The notes under the pieces were generated by a model. That model was not told where the DNA came from and made no database searches. It saw only the letters and a program-made list of their open reading frames with translations. From CAZQRW01 sp964596115 (GTDB lineage: Bacteria; Hydrothermota; UBA3072; B12-G15), in assembly GCA_964596115.1 (NCBI GenBank), contig CAZQRW010000003.1, positions 1-64,000 on the forward strand: 64,000 nucleotides of DNA. The letters run 5' to 3'. Made by a program: the position numbers and the translations under genes. Below are positions 49,959-60,022 of the stretch, piece after piece. The number at the start of each line of letters is the position of its first letter. Positions within the stretch are counted from its first letter, which is position 1.

Positions 49959-50541
49959 GTACGCGTCAAAAGAAATTACATGTAAAATTGTATACTACGG
50001 GCCGGGTAGAGCTGGTAAGACTACAAATTTAAAATTTCTATTTACGAAGATTCCTGTGGATAAAAAAAGCGACCTCGTATCCCTTGCAACTGAATCAGAT
50101 AGAACACTATTTTTTGATTTTTTACCCATAGAACTTGGTAATTTTCGTGGTTTCAGAACGAGATTTCAGCTTTATACAGTTCCTGGCCAGGTATATTACG
50201 ATTCGACAAGAAGACTTGTACTTCAGGGTGCAGATGGCATTGTTTTCGTTGCCGATTCTTCAGATTCAAGATTTGAGGATAATATCGTTAGTATGGAAAA
50301 TATGATTGAAAATATGGAAAAAAACGGATTGTCAGTGGATGAAGTCCCGATTGTTATACAATACAATAAAAGAGATTTACCCGATGTAGTTTCGGTATCA
50401 CAACTTGAAAAGTCATTGAATCCAAACGGATTTAAGTATTTTGAGTCAATAGCAATTAAAGGTGAAGGCGTAGCATCCACATTCAAAGAAATTGGGATGC
50501 AGGTTTTAAAATCAATAAAAATGAAATTGGGGCTTGAATGA
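49945..50541 (+). CDS. mglA: MglA-type Ras-like GTPase
   Basis: A 198-residue small GTPase of the bacterial MglA group, a switch for cell polarity, gliding and pilus-based motility. The P-loop is YYGPGRAGKTTNLKFL, switch regions include SLATESDRTLFFDFLP, the PGQ motif is YTVPGQVYY, and the guanine motif is IQYNKRDLP. The GAP partner MglB is not in the window. It starts inside thiE (14-nt overlap) and is followed by an ATGA overlap with the AAA+ gene, opening the chemosensory cluster. Confidence 0.93.
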   Translation: MSLIKYASKEITCKIVYYGPGRAGKTTNLKFLFTKIPVDKKSDLVSLATESDRTLFFDFLPIELGNFRGFRTRFQLYTVPGQVYYDSTRRLVLQGADGIVFVADSSDSRFEDNIVSMENMIENMEKNGLSVDEVPIVIQYNKRDLPDVVSVSQLEKSLNPNGFKYFESIAIKGEGVASTFKEIGMQVLKSIKMKLGLE

Positions 50542-52253
50542 TCATTTCGAATTTTAATAAGGAAGCAGCAAAGGCAATTCAGTTTGCCTGTGAAAGAAAA
50601 AGTGAATATAATCCTATATACATATATGGCCAAAGGGGTAGTGGTAAGACTGAGATAATTAAAGAGATATTCAATAAATTTAAAGGCAAAAAAATGATTT
50701 TGACTCCTTCGGAATTCTGTGAAAAAAGCATTGAGGATATTAATAGAAATGATCTGCTTATTATTGAGGATATTGGTTTAATAAGACCCAATAAAGAGAA
50801 CGAAAAAAAACTTATTTCCTTGATGAATAAATTTTTTGAAGAAGGTAGACAGATCGTATTAACGGGTGTATATGAGCCTGATAAGCTTCCTTTTAATGAA
50901 GAGATCGTGAACAAAATAAAAAGGGGTATAACCCTGAAGATATACCCACTTGATGACGAAGATAAAAAATTATTATTTAGAAATTATGCCCCAGATTTAG
51001 ATGAAGGTATGCAGCAGAACATTCTTAAAAGCGAGGTTTCAACTGTCAAGGAATTTTTTGGATATCTCAATAATATCAGGACTTATAAGAAGAAAGAAGG
51101 GGAGAAACCACTTACGCAATCCAATGTATTTAAGGAATTTATAAAAGAGATTGAAAATGATATGCCAGAAACCCTCAAGAAGGGTTCAGTAGAGGAAGAG
51201 CTGAGGGAAGAGTATAGAGCCAAATTGTATGTTTGGAAAATGAAGGGTTTTCGATGTGATAGAGTTGAATCAGTAATTGATGGTAATATTGAGGATATAA
51301 CCAGGGAGTTTGTAACATTTACAACAAATGTGCAGAGGTTGATTGAGTTACAGAGAAGGTATGGAAGTATTGATCAATCTATTATTCCGAAAGAAGAAAA
51401 AAGCCAGATAGAGGAGCGTCTTTTTAACCCTGAAGACATTCCCGAACTGGAAGAGACAATAGCACGATATGAATTGCTTTCAGAAATAAGAAGGAATGTT
51501 GCCAAATATATTAATTGGGATAAATCTTTTGATGATTATGTGGTTAGTGAACCCAATAAAGAGGCATACGATTTTGTAATTGACATCATAGATAATCCAC
51601 GACAGAAGGGGGTATACTTAATTGAGGGTTGTATGGGCTGTGGAAAAACAGAGATTGTAAACCTTCTTGCACAGGGGCTTTTCAAAATGTATCCTGATGT
51701 TACCTTTTTGTTTTACAAATTTGAATATTTGATTTCAAGAGATTATCCGGAGTATATTAGCGAAAACATTGATGTGATACTTATAGATGATGTTGATATG
51801 TTTATAAATAAATCTGGGTGGGAGAAATTTGAATCTATTATCAATAGATGTAGTAATAGGTTGTGTATCTTTACTCTTACAAAGTATCCCAGAGCTGAAA
51901 AATTTAATGAATATGTTGATAACTCACGTATAGTTAAGATCCGCAAACCAGATAGACGCATTCTAAAAAAAATGTTAGAGGACGTTGAAAATATCAAAGG
52001 AATTGATTTAACGCTCGAGACAGAAAAAGACATATTGGATAAAGCAAAAGGTGGATTTTATGACCTTGAGGCACTGGTATCTTTACAACTAAGTAAGGGG
52101 TTGAGTAGGGAAGAGACGACGGATTTAAGAGAAAAATCTATAAAAAACAGACCCGAAGCAATAGATAAACTCAAAAGGAGGGGGCATGAATTGATAGATG
52201 GCATAGCGCAGGAGTTTCAGGACGATGATTTCAGATTGGGTAAGGAGATATAA
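50538..52253 (+). CDS. Tandem AAA+ ATPase with two DnaA/Hda-like modules
   Basis: A 571-residue protein with two P-loop ATPase modules joined by a charged helical linker. Module 1 has Walker A GQRGSGKT (31-38) and Walker B LLIIEDI. Module 2 has Walker A GCMGCGKT (about 364-371) and Walker B VILIDDVDMF. The two segments FNKEAAKAIQFACERKSEYNPIYIYG and the later SEPNKEAYDFVIDII resemble the N-terminal edge of DnaA/DnaC-type ATPases. I see no DnaA DNA-binding domain. Its place between mglA and the DUF4388 protein suggests a role in motility or polarity rather than replication, as inference. Confidence 0.75.
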   Translation: MIISNFNKEAAKAIQFACERKSEYNPIYIYGQRGSGKTEIIKEIFNKFKGKKMILTPSEFCEKSIEDINRNDLLIIEDIGLIRPNKENEKKLISLMNKFFEEGRQIVLTGVYEPDKLPFNEEIVNKIKRGITLKIYPLDDEDKKLLFRNYAPDLDEGMQQNILKSEVSTVKEFFGYLNNIRTYKKKEGEKPLTQSNVFKEFIKEIENDMPETLKKGSVEEELREEYRAKLYVWKMKGFRCDRVESVIDGNIEDITREFVTFTTNVQRLIELQRRYGSIDQSIIPKEEKSQIEERLFNPEDIPELEETIARYELLSEIRRNVAKYINWDKSFDDYVVSEPNKEAYDFVIDIIDNPRQKGVYLIEGCMGCGKTEIVNLLAQGLFKMYPDVTFLFYKFEYLISRDYPEYISENIDVILIDDVDMFINKSGWEKFESIINRCSNRLCIFTLTKYPRAEKFNEYVDNSRIVKIRKPDRRILKKMLEDVENIKGIDLTLETEKDILDKAKGGFYDLEALVSLQLSKGLSREETTDLREKSIKNRPEAIDKLKRRGHELIDGIAQEFQDDDFRLGKEI

Positions 52254-53851
52254 TGGCAATAAAAGGATCACTTAGAGAAGCATCCTTACCTGATGTGGTA
52301 CAGATGCTGGCTTTAGGAAGAAAAACTGGTATTCTGAGTGTTACCAATGGTGAAATGCTTGCACATATTTACTTTGAAGAAGGCAAATTAACAGGGGCTG
52401 ATATTGTCAATAGGGAAAATAAAGTAGGGGAGCTGCTGGTAAAGGCTGGTAAGATAACCCCTGAACAGCTTGACAGTGCACTGGAGAAACAAAAAAGTAG
52501 ACGAGGTGTACCCATTGGGGAGATATTATATGAAATGGGGTTAATTGATGAGAAGACTCTTCAGGACGCATTAATAGGACAGATGAAAGAGACACTTTTT
52601 AATTTATTTTCCTGGAAAGACGGTCTTTTTAATTTCGAACCAGGCGAAAGTAAGGTTAAGAAAATAATTTCTATCAGCATAAAGGCAGAAGACTTACTTC
52701 TTGAAGCAGCAAGGCTCGCAGACGAGATTGGTGTTGTGGACCTACCTCCAGCAGATAGTATTCTTCAGAAGATGGGCGGTGTAAATATTGAAGAACTCGA
52801 TGAATTTGAAAGACAAGTATTTGAAGTCATTGATAATAAAAAAACAATGGAAGAAATCCTTTCCTCTATAAGTATGGATGAATTTGAGACGATGAAAGCA
52901 ATTGGAAGATTAAAAAAGAAAGGTGTTATTACATCACGCAAGTTTACCAATATTGCGCCTGAGAAGGCGGCTTCAAAAATTGCTGAACATGAGAATCTTG
53001 GATTGGCGTTTCTACAGATGCATATGTATGAAGAAGCTGAGAGAGAATTCAAGAGGATTTTAGATTTTCGTCCCGATGATTACAGGGCAATGTTTTATCT
53101 TTCAATTATAAGGTATAAATTAGAAGATTACAAGGAAGCGGCAAGTCTTATAGAAAAAATTAAAGATAGTCAATTTGAACATCCATATATTTACTCTAAC
53201 CTTGCAGTTTATTATGAAAAACTTAACGATTTAAACAAGGCATTAACTTTAGTTGATCACGGGCTTCAGAGATGGAATTCAAATTTAGAACTTTTGTTAA
53301 ATAGAGGTATAATTTTGATGAAAATGGGTCGATACGATGATGCTATCAATGCATTTAACAATCTTTTGAAGGTTAATAATGAAAATACATATGCATATTT
53401 TTTTATAGCTCTAATAAATATACTCCAAAATAAGATTGAGCATGCATTAAATTTTTTACTTGATGGATTACGCTACAAACCAAAGTTTCCTGAGTACTAT
53501 AATAATATTGCCCGTGTATACGAAGAAACTGCTGAGTTTGAAAAAGCAGAGGAGATGTATAAAAGGGGACTCGAAATAGATCCTGCGTATCAACTTATCC
53601 GACTTAATCTTGCTAATTTCTATTATAAAAATGGTTACTATTCATTAGCAGAGGAAGAATATCTTAAGCTTATTTCATCTGATTATAAAAATGGGGATAT
53701 ATTTGCGAAACTTGGGAATATTTATTTTAAAAAGGGAAACAAAAAAGAGGCACTGCTTTATTGGGAAGAATCGCTTAAATTCAATCCAGATGATTTGACT
53801 GTATTAAAGAATATAAAAATTGTAAAACAGGATTATGGATTGGGCATTTGA
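52253..53851 (+). CDS. DUF4388 (PATAN)-TPR protein
   Basis: A 532-residue protein. The N-terminal DUF4388 domain (IKGSLREASLPDVVQMLALG...) is often linked to MglA and two-component systems. A type II/IV secretion ATPase N-terminal-like segment (VGELLVKAGKITPEQLDSAL, GEILYEMGLIDEKTLQDAL) lies near 60-115. A winged-helix-like segment is near 190-230. From about 245 at least seven tetratricopeptide repeats follow. It is a probable scaffold linking the GTPase or chemosensory proteins. It starts at ATAATGG, overlapping the AAA+ stop by 1 nt, and overlaps cheR by 17 nt. Confidence 0.82.
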   Translation: MAIKGSLREASLPDVVQMLALGRKTGILSVTNGEMLAHIYFEEGKLTGADIVNRENKVGELLVKAGKITPEQLDSALEKQKSRRGVPIGEILYEMGLIDEKTLQDALIGQMKETLFNLFSWKDGLFNFEPGESKVKKIISISIKAEDLLLEAARLADEIGVVDLPPADSILQKMGGVNIEELDEFERQVFEVIDNKKTMEEILSSISMDEFETMKAIGRLKKKGVITSRKFTNIAPEKAASKIAEHENLGLAFLQMHMYEEAEREFKRILDFRPDDYRAMFYLSIIRYKLEDYKEAASLIEKIKDSQFEHPYIYSNLAVYYEKLNDLNKALTLVDHGLQRWNSNLELLLNRGIILMKMGRYDDAINAFNNLLKVNNENTYAYFFIALINILQNKIEHALNFLLDGLRYKPKFPEYYNNIARVYEETAEFEKAEEMYKRGLEIDPAYQLIRLNLANFYYKNGYYSLAEEEYLKLISSDYKNGDIFAKLGNIYFKKGNKKEALLYWEESLKFNPDDLTVLKNIKIVKQDYGLGI

Positions 53852-54602
53852 GTATCTGAAAAGAACTATTAAAGAAATATTGAATTTTGAACCGGAGAAT
53901 TATAAGGTTAGGCCATTTATAAGGAGGATAAGGTCAAGGATGAGAAGTGTAGGTATAATGGAATATTCTAAATATGCTGATTTCTTAAAAAATCATCCAG
54001 AGGAAGTAATTAAACTCAAAGAGACATTGACCATTAATGTTTCGAAATTTTTCAGGAATCCATCTGTATTTTCCATTATAGAGAATGAGATTTTTAAAAG
54101 ACTTTCTTCTCCTATCACAATATGGAGTGCCGGTTGCGCAACAGGTGAGGAACCTTATACTCTTTCAATGATCTTGTTAGAATCTGGAAAGACAGGTAAG
54201 ATCATAGCTACAGATGTTGATGCATCAGCAATAAAAAAAGCACAGGATGGTGTATATGAAAAGACATCCCTCTCGGAAATGTCTCCCTATATCATTTCTC
54301 GGCATTTTAGTAAAGAAAATGGTAAGTATAGAGTAAATGATAATGTCAAAAAACTTGTTGAATTTAGAATTCTTGATCTGAAGGAGCTTGAAGAATTTAA
54401 AATGATTTTTGATGTCATTGTCTGCAGAAATGTATTAATATATCTTTCAAAGGAGTTCCAAGGGGAGCTCATTAAGGGTTTTGCTAATCATTTAAAGGAG
54501 AGAGGATTTCTTATTCTCGGTATGGTGGAGGGAATGTTCGGTATTGGCGAGGATTTCTTCGTTCCATATAATTTAAGGGAGAGAATCTACGTAAAAAAAT
54601 GA
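53835..54602 (+). CDS. cheR: Chemotaxis protein methyltransferase CheR
   Basis: A 255-residue SAM-dependent enzyme that methylates glutamates on chemoreceptors. The N-terminal helical domain holds RRIRSRMRSVGIMEYSKYADFL and the LTINVSKFFRNPSVF segment. The SAM motif is IWSAGCATGEEPYTLSM, and VIVCRNVLIYLS is the usual late motif. It lacks the C-terminal TPRs of some CheR proteins; TPR proteins are encoded on either side instead. It overlaps cheD by 4 nt. Confidence 0.95.
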   Translation: MDWAFEYLKRTIKEILNFEPENYKVRPFIRRIRSRMRSVGIMEYSKYADFLKNHPEEVIKLKETLTINVSKFFRNPSVFSIIENEIFKRLSSPITIWSAGCATGEEPYTLSMILLESGKTGKIIATDVDASAIKKAQDGVYEKTSLSEMSPYIISRHFSKENGKYRVNDNVKKLVEFRILDLKELEEFKMIFDVIVCRNVLIYLSKEFQGELIKGFANHLKERGFLILGMVEGMFGIGEDFFVPYNLRERIYVKK

Positions 54603-55075
54603 AAAAGTTATTTGTAAAGGTAGGAGATATGAAGGCTGCCAAAGATTCATCCCTGTTAATTACACTTGGGCTTGGCTCATGCGTTGCAGTAACAATTTAT
54701 GAACCAGAAAAAAAGATTGGGGCGTTACTCCATTTTCTTTTGCCAGAGGGAGATAGAAACGGAAGTTCACCATTTAAATACGGAGATAAAGGCATAGAAA
54801 TGATGGTTAAAGCTTTGGAAAATTTAGGTGCACAGAGGAACAAAATGGTCGCTAAACTATTCGGGGGGGCATTAATGTTTGCCCAATTGATAAGAACACC
54901 GGAGAATTCTATAGGGGTGAGAAATTTAAAGAAGGCAAGGGAAGTTCTTAATAGATTAAATATACCAATTGTTGGCGAGGATACAAACGGTGATTACGGA
55001 AGAAGTATTGAGTTTAACCTGAAAGACGGATCAGTTCGTGTTTCCTCGTATAAAGCTGGGGTTAAAGTTATATGA
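54599..55075 (+). CDS. cheD: Chemoreceptor glutamine deamidase CheD
   Basis: A 158-residue deamidase that converts receptor glutamines to glutamates. The catalytic Cys28 is in GLGSCVAVTIYEP and His45 in GALLHFLLPE. KLFGGALMF and the GEDTNGDYGRSIEFN segment are typical of the fold. In Bacillus-type systems CheD also acts with CheC; no cheC is present here. It overlaps cheR and cheB by 4 nt each. Confidence 0.95.
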   Translation: MKKLFVKVGDMKAAKDSSLLITLGLGSCVAVTIYEPEKKIGALLHFLLPEGDRNGSSPFKYGDKGIEMMVKALENLGAQRNKMVAKLFGGALMFAQLIRTPENSIGVRNLKKAREVLNRLNIPIVGEDTNGDYGRSIEFNLKDGSVRVSSYKAGVKVI

Positions 55076-56091
55076 TAAGGGTGCTCGTAGTAGACGATTC
55101 GCTATTTATAAGAAGTCTATTAACAGACATACTTGAATCGGAAAAAGATATTGATGTAATCGATACAGCTAAGGATGGGATTGAGGCAATTTCAAAGACC
55201 CTAAACTTTAGGCCAGATGTTATAACAATGGATGTAGAAATGCCTCGTTTAAATGGTATTAAGACCGTTGAAAAAATAATGAAGGAAAGACCCACGCCAA
55301 TTATTATGATAAGTGCATACACCAAGAGAAATGCGGAGATAACCCTGGAAGCACTTTCAAAAGGTGCTATTGATTTTATAACCAAACCTGGTGGACCTGT
55401 AAGTTCGGATATAGGGAAATTGAAGAACGATATAATTACAAAGGTTAAAATAGCCTATAGGGCAAATATTACTTCATTAAATATAAAACCTACCAGGGAT
55501 GTAGTACCTGGTTCAGAGAAAAGAACATTTAAAATTGTAGTAATTGCTTCTTCCACTGGTGGCCCAAAGGCACTCTCTCACATAATCCCAAGATTACCAA
55601 AAGATTTTGCAGGTTCCATTCTCGTTATTCAGCATATGCCAATGGGCTTTACAGGACCACTTGCTGAAAGGCTTGACAGGGTTTCAAATGTTAAGGTTCT
55701 TGAGGGGAAAAATGGAACAAATGTCAGACCTGGAACAGTGTACATTGCTCCCGCAGGTTTTCATATGAAGGTTGATTCGAAATTAACTATCTTTTTGACA
55801 AAGGATCCTCCTCTGCATGGAGTAAGACCATCTGCAGATGTAACTATGATGGATGTTGCCAGACTTATGCAAAAGAATTCAATTGGCGTAATTCTGACAG
55901 GAATGGGTAGAGATGGTAGTATGGGTGTTAAGCAGATTAAAAAAATGGGTGGTAAAGTAATCGTTCAGGATAAAGAGACTTCTACTGTTTATGGAATGCC
56001 GAAATCTGCACTTTCCACTATTACTCCTGATATCATTTCCCCTCTTGATAATATTGCAGAGGAAGTGATCAGGTTTATTGAAAATGATTGA
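55072..56091 (+). CDS. cheB: Chemotaxis response regulator protein-glutamate methylesterase CheB
   Basis: A 339-residue two-domain enzyme. The receiver domain has VVDDSLFIRSLL and the phosphorylatable Asp in VITMDVEMPRLNG, with the switch Lys in ITKPGGP. The methylesterase domain (from about 155) has the catalytic Ser in ASSTGGPKAL, His in VIQHMPMGFT, and Asp in LTGMGRDGSMG. An intact receiver implies control by a CheA kinase, but none is encoded in the window. Confidence 0.96.
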   Translation: MIRVLVVDDSLFIRSLLTDILESEKDIDVIDTAKDGIEAISKTLNFRPDVITMDVEMPRLNGIKTVEKIMKERPTPIIMISAYTKRNAEITLEALSKGAIDFITKPGGPVSSDIGKLKNDIITKVKIAYRANITSLNIKPTRDVVPGSEKRTFKIVVIASSTGGPKALSHIIPRLPKDFAGSILVIQHMPMGFTGPLAERLDRVSNVKVLEGKNGTNVRPGTVYIAPAGFHMKVDSKLTIFLTKDPPLHGVRPSADVTMMDVARLMQKNSIGVILTGMGRDGSMGVKQIKKMGGKVIVQDKETSTVYGMPKSALSTITPDIISPLDNIAEEVIRFIEND

Positions 56092-56848
56092 AGAAATAGA
56101 AAACAGGATAAAAGAAATTGAAGATAAAATAAGAAAAAAGAAGGATTTTACTATTGAACTTAAATTACTTAAAAAAGAATTTTTAAAATACAAGGCTTAT
56201 ATATTTTCTGTCGAAAATAGAATACAGGATATCGAGGCAAAACTAGCCCCTGCCAGGATGATGGGAAAGTTGAGGTCTGCTGATGTTGATATTCAAACTC
56301 TTCTGGATAGTGCCTGGAATAATATAGTAAATGGTAATTATAAGGAAGCCGTTAAAGTGTTAAAAAAAGCACGAGCCCTTTCTCCAAATAATGAAAAAGT
56401 TCATTTATATCTGGGTTGGGCATTTACTTTACTTGGGAAGTATAATGAGGCAATGGCTGCCTATCAAAATGTGCTAAAAAAAGATCCCTTTAATCAACTT
56501 GCTTTGACAAATATAGGATTTATTAATTACAAATTAGGAATATATGGAGAGGCAATCGAAAGATTATCAAAAATAATAAAGGAAAATAAAGATAGACTGG
56601 CTGTATTGTATGCAAATTTTTATCTTGGCATAATATATTATGAAAGAGAAATGTATTTTGATGCCATTGAATTTTTTAATAAGGCAATAAAGGCTGGACC
56701 AAATCTTTTTGAAGCATACTATTATCTTGGAAAGGCATATATGAAGTCAGGAAATAAGAAATTAGGTGATGAGGTCTGGGATAAGTTGCTGTCTTTAAAG
56801 ACAACGAATATATGGTCTCAGAAGATCGAGGAGGAAAGAAATGGTTGA
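56084..56848 (+). CDS. Coiled-coil/TPR protein
   Basis: About 254 residues. A strongly charged N-terminal coiled coil (MIEEIENRIKEIEDKIRKKK, to about 70) precedes four or five tetratricopeptide repeats, such as KEAVKVLKKARALSPNNEKV and NEAMAAYQNVLKKDPFNQLA. It is probably an interaction scaffold for the chemosensory cluster. An in-frame TTG at 56078 would add two residues. It overlaps cheB by 8 nt and the next gene by 8 nt. Confidence 0.78.
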   Translation: MIEEIENRIKEIEDKIRKKKDFTIELKLLKKEFLKYKAYIFSVENRIQDIEAKLAPARMMGKLRSADVDIQTLLDSAWNNIVNGNYKEAVKVLKKARALSPNNEKVHLYLGWAFTLLGKYNEAMAAYQNVLKKDPFNQLALTNIGFINYKLGIYGEAIERLSKIIKENKDRLAVLYANFYLGIIYYEREMYFDAIEFFNKAIKAGPNLFEAYYYLGKAYMKSGNKKLGDEVWDKLLSLKTTNIWSQKIEEERNG

Positions 56849-57653
56849 AGAATATTGGGGTTTTAAGCTTAAGCCCTTTCTGAATACGCCTGATACTCAA
56901 TTTTTATTCAGAAGCGAGTGTTTTAATGAAGGGTATGCCAGAATTTTATACAATATTAAAGAAATCAGGGGAGGACTGACATTGATTACCGGAGAAATTG
57001 GCAGTGGTAAAACATACCTTGCCTATGCTTTGAAAGAAGATCTTGGCAAAGAAGGGGAACCAGTGGTTCTTCTAACAAACCCCACTTTTTCTCCTACTGG
57101 CTTTTTGAAAACTATAATTGAACAATTTGGCATTGGAGAAAACGAAAAGATCTCGAGATACAGGGTGAAACTTTTAAAGAAGATAGAGAATATTCTTAAT
57201 GAAATCAAGAGAGAGGGTAAAAATGCAGTTATTATGATTGATGAAGCCCAGGTGTTGAGGAAAGCCTTATTAGAGGAGATAAGATTACTGCTTAACTTTG
57301 AAGATAAAGATGGTAAACTTTTGCAAATCGTAATGCTAGGGCAGCCCGAAATGGCAAAAAAAATCAAAAAAATGCCTCAGGTTAAACAAAGAATAAATGT
57401 TAGGTACCATATTGGACCTCTCAGTAAGGAGGAAACTATAGAATATATTTCTCATAGATTAAATGTTGCAGGTGGTGAGATAAATATATTTAAAAAAGAA
57501 GCAATTGATAGAATATTTAAATATTCTAAAGGAATACCCAGGGTTATAAACAATATTGCACAAAATGCATTATTTGTTGGTATGAGTATGGAGGCTAAAA
57601 ATATAAATGGAGAAATAATAGATGCAGTAGCAGTAGATTTGAGGATATTATAG
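56841..57653 (+). CDS. ExeA/TnsC-type AAA+ ATPase
   Basis: A 270-residue ATPase opening with YWGFKLKPFLNTPDTQFLF, the signature of ExeA/GspA-type proteins. Walker A is GEIGSGKTYL, Walker B is AVIMIDEAQ, and sensor-type segments include MLGQPEMAKKI and YSKGIPRVINN. It lacks the C-terminal membrane anchor and peptidoglycan-binding domain that ExeA proteins use in secretin assembly, so it is a soluble ATPase-only form. It is the third NTPase of the cluster. Its role is unknown. Confidence 0.85.
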   Translation: MVEEYWGFKLKPFLNTPDTQFLFRSECFNEGYARILYNIKEIRGGLTLITGEIGSGKTYLAYALKEDLGKEGEPVVLLTNPTFSPTGFLKTIIEQFGIGENEKISRYRVKLLKKIENILNEIKREGKNAVIMIDEAQVLRKALLEEIRLLLNFEDKDGKLLQIVMLGQPEMAKKIKKMPQVKQRINVRYHIGPLSKEETIEYISHRLNVAGGEINIFKKEAIDRIFKYSKGIPRVINNIAQNALFVGMSMEAKNINGEIIDAVAVDLRIL

Positions 57654-57654
57654 A

Positions 57655-58347
57655 ATGAAAAAGAGAAAAAAGATTTCCTTCCAAAAAATGCTTGAATTAA
57701 AGGAAAAATCAGAAAAGAAGATAAATAAATCAATAAAGAGTAAAACGGTTAAGGCAGAGGCTGCAAATATCAAGGAAGAACCAAAGCAACCAGCAAAGCT
57801 ATCAGTACAGAAACAGCACAAAAAAATAGAAAAGGAGCAGAAAATAGTTGAGGATACAGGTTTACCGTTATTAGAACCAAATCAGATAGATAAAGGTAAA
57901 GCCATTGTGTTAGATGAAATTTTGGTAGTAAAGATAAAAAACGAATTTTATGGACTTCCGGTTGAGTATGTCACTGAAATATCAGAGCTTAAGGCCGTCC
58001 CAACACCTGATATGCCTGATTTCATCGCAGGTATAGTTGAAGTAAGAGAGAAGGTTATTCCAGTTATTGATCTTGCGGCAAGATTTGGTCTTGGGAAAAT
58101 AGAAGGTAAAGTTTTACCTGTAGTTATAATTAATGTAGGAGATGAATCAATCGGTTTTCAAATCGAGAAGATCATTGAAATAGAAAAAATGAAAGACAGG
58201 GTAATAATGGCTTTACCAGATAACTTTAAGGAGAGATATCTTTTAGGAGCAATTGAATATAAAGGCAGGGTTTTAGCGATTATTGACCCCGGTTCCCTTC
58301 TAAGAGAAAGTGAATATAAGGGATTAAAGAAGATTAGAAATGAATAG
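57655..58347 (+). CDS. CheW-like coupling protein with basic N-terminal extension
   Basis: A 230-residue protein. Residues 1-75 are a lysine-rich, probably disordered extension. The CheW domain (about 85-225) has [40 protein letters not shown], and [11 protein letters not shown]. CheW links receptors to the histidine kinase CheA. The extension could add a second binding surface. It overlaps mcp by 8 nt. Confidence 0.9.
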   Translation: MKKRKKISFQKMLELKEKSEKKINKSIKSKTVKAEAANIKEEPKQPAKLSVQKQHKKIEKEQKIVEDTGLPLLEPNQIDKGKAIVLDEILVVKIKNEFYGLPVEYVTEISELKAVPTPDMPDFIAGIVEVREKVIPVIDLAARFGLGKIEGKVLPVVIINVGDESIGFQIEKIIEIEKMKDRVIMALPDNFKERYLLGAIEYKGRVLAIIDPGSLLRESEYKGLKKIRNE

Positions 58348-60022
58348 CATATCAAAAAAATATGCACTTTATACAGTTTTACCAGGAATTGTAGGCACTA
58401 TTCCTGTTGAGATTGTGGGTATAAGGTTTTATGCAGGTTTACCAGCAGAAAGACTACTTCCCCTATGCCTTTTAGTTTTTATCATTGCATCATCCTTATC
58501 CGTTATTTATTATTTTTTTCACTATTACAGGATGGAAAGGATTATTTCGGAAGATAATGCGAATGGATTGTTCCAGAGTCCAATCATTTCTGGAATTCAT
58601 ACATTGATAAATTTTGCTATTTTGGCCCCAATAATTTTTGTTATATATAATCACTTTAATGAACTTATTAGCAATACACAAATTGGTAAGGTGTTTTTGG
58701 TCAATATTTTTGCAGGTTTGATTGTATCGGGGATTGTATACCCCCTTGGGGAATTGATAATAATGCCATATCTATACAAATATGAACGAAAATTTAAAGG
58801 GATATCTTTATTTGTAAAATTATGCATTGTTCTATTAATTGGGTTAATCTTTTCGTGGTTTACTGGTGTACTATTTATCCGATATAATCCATCGATATTT
58901 CTAATTTTATTGCCCATTTTTCTGACGCTTCTAACAATATTCAGAGTTCTTAAACCAATGAGGCTTTTTAATGAAGGCTTAGACCAATTTATCTCTGATA
59001 AACCCAATCTAAGGTTGAAGATGAAAGTAAAGACAGGCGATGAATTCGAAGATCTGTCTGAGAAGGTAAATAAGTTTGTAGAAATAGTATCAGAGATTGT
59101 TAGTAGAATTAAAGAAATCTCAGAAAAAATGATGAAATCTTCAGAATCAATTTCTACCTTATGTAAGAAATTAGCATCTTCTATCAAGGAAATTATCAGC
59201 AGTATTAATAAACTCAACAATGAAAATATTAATTCTCACCAATATGTAAAGCATGTTAACGTAGAAGCTAGAAACGTCACTTCAATGGCAGAGAATATTG
59301 AATCTCAAATGAAAATGCTAACAAAAGTTACACAGGATTCAGATAAAAGAGCAGTTGAAGGAGAAAAAAAGGCAGAAGAGGTTCTTTCGAGGATAAAAGA
59401 GAATATCAACTCTATAAAGTCAACAGAGGAGAGAATGAAGGACCTTATTGCAACTGTTCAAGAGGTTAACAGTTTTGCAGATATTTTATCAGAAGTGACA
59501 GAGGATACAGATCTCCTTTCATTGAATGCTTCAGTAGAAGCTGCCCGTGCTGGGGAATACGGTAAAGGATTTGCAATAATTGCAGAAGAAATAAGAGGGC
59601 TCTCTAACCAATCAAAGGAATATCTTGATAGAGTTGTTTCAGTCTTAGATAGAGTAACCACTGCTTTTGAAAACTTCAGGAATACACTTTCAGAAGGTAT
59701 TAGCAAGATTTCAGGAAGTGTGGAATCAATGGATAATATTAAGGGTGCATTAAGTGAGATATCAGAAAATGTTACACTTGGTACCAATATGACAAATCAG
59801 GTATCTGATACTATCAAAGAGGAAATAAATAGTATATCAAAGTTGTATAGTGTAATAAGCAATGTTTCTGAGACCTTTGGGGCAACTACTTCTGCTATAG
59901 AGGGAATTTCTTCTTCTTTAGAAGAACAAATGGCATCGATGGAGGAACTTAAAGGTATGACGGAAAACATGCTAAAAGTTTCCCAAGAGATGAAATTATC
60001 TATTGAGAGGTTCGAGGTTTGA
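58340..60022 (+). CDS. Methyl-accepting chemotaxis protein with polytopic membrane domain
   Basis: A 560-residue receptor. The N-terminal half (to about 215) holds some five or six membrane segments and only short loops, with no periplasmic ligand domain. A HAMP-like segment follows ([21 protein letters not shown]). The signalling domain tip is near 385-425, with [20 protein letters not shown] and [12 protein letters not shown], close to the canonical receptor hairpin. Flanking helices are rich in E/Q-S/T pairs that CheR, CheB and CheD could modify. It may sense membrane state or an intramembrane partner, which is inference. Confidence 0.92.
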   Translation: MNSISKKYALYTVLPGIVGTIPVEIVGIRFYAGLPAERLLPLCLLVFIIASSLSVIYYFFHYYRMERIISEDNANGLFQSPIISGIHTLINFAILAPIIFVIYNHFNELISNTQIGKVFLVNIFAGLIVSGIVYPLGELIIMPYLYKYERKFKGISLFVKLCIVLLIGLIFSWFTGVLFIRYNPSIFLILLPIFLTLLTIFRVLKPMRLFNEGLDQFISDKPNLRLKMKVKTGDEFEDLSEKVNKFVEIVSEIVSRIKEISEKMMKSSESISTLCKKLASSIKEIISSINKLNNENINSHQYVKHVNVEARNVTSMAENIESQMKMLTKVTQDSDKRAVEGEKKAEEVLSRIKENINSIKSTEERMKDLIATVQEVNSFADILSEVTEDTDLLSLNASVEAARAGEYGKGFAIIAEEIRGLSNQSKEYLDRVVSVLDRVTTAFENFRNTLSEGISKISGSVESMDNIKGALSEISENVTLGTNMTNQVSDTIKEEINSISKLYSVISNVSETFGATTSAIEGISSSLEEQMASMEELKGMTENMLKVSQEMKLSIERFEV

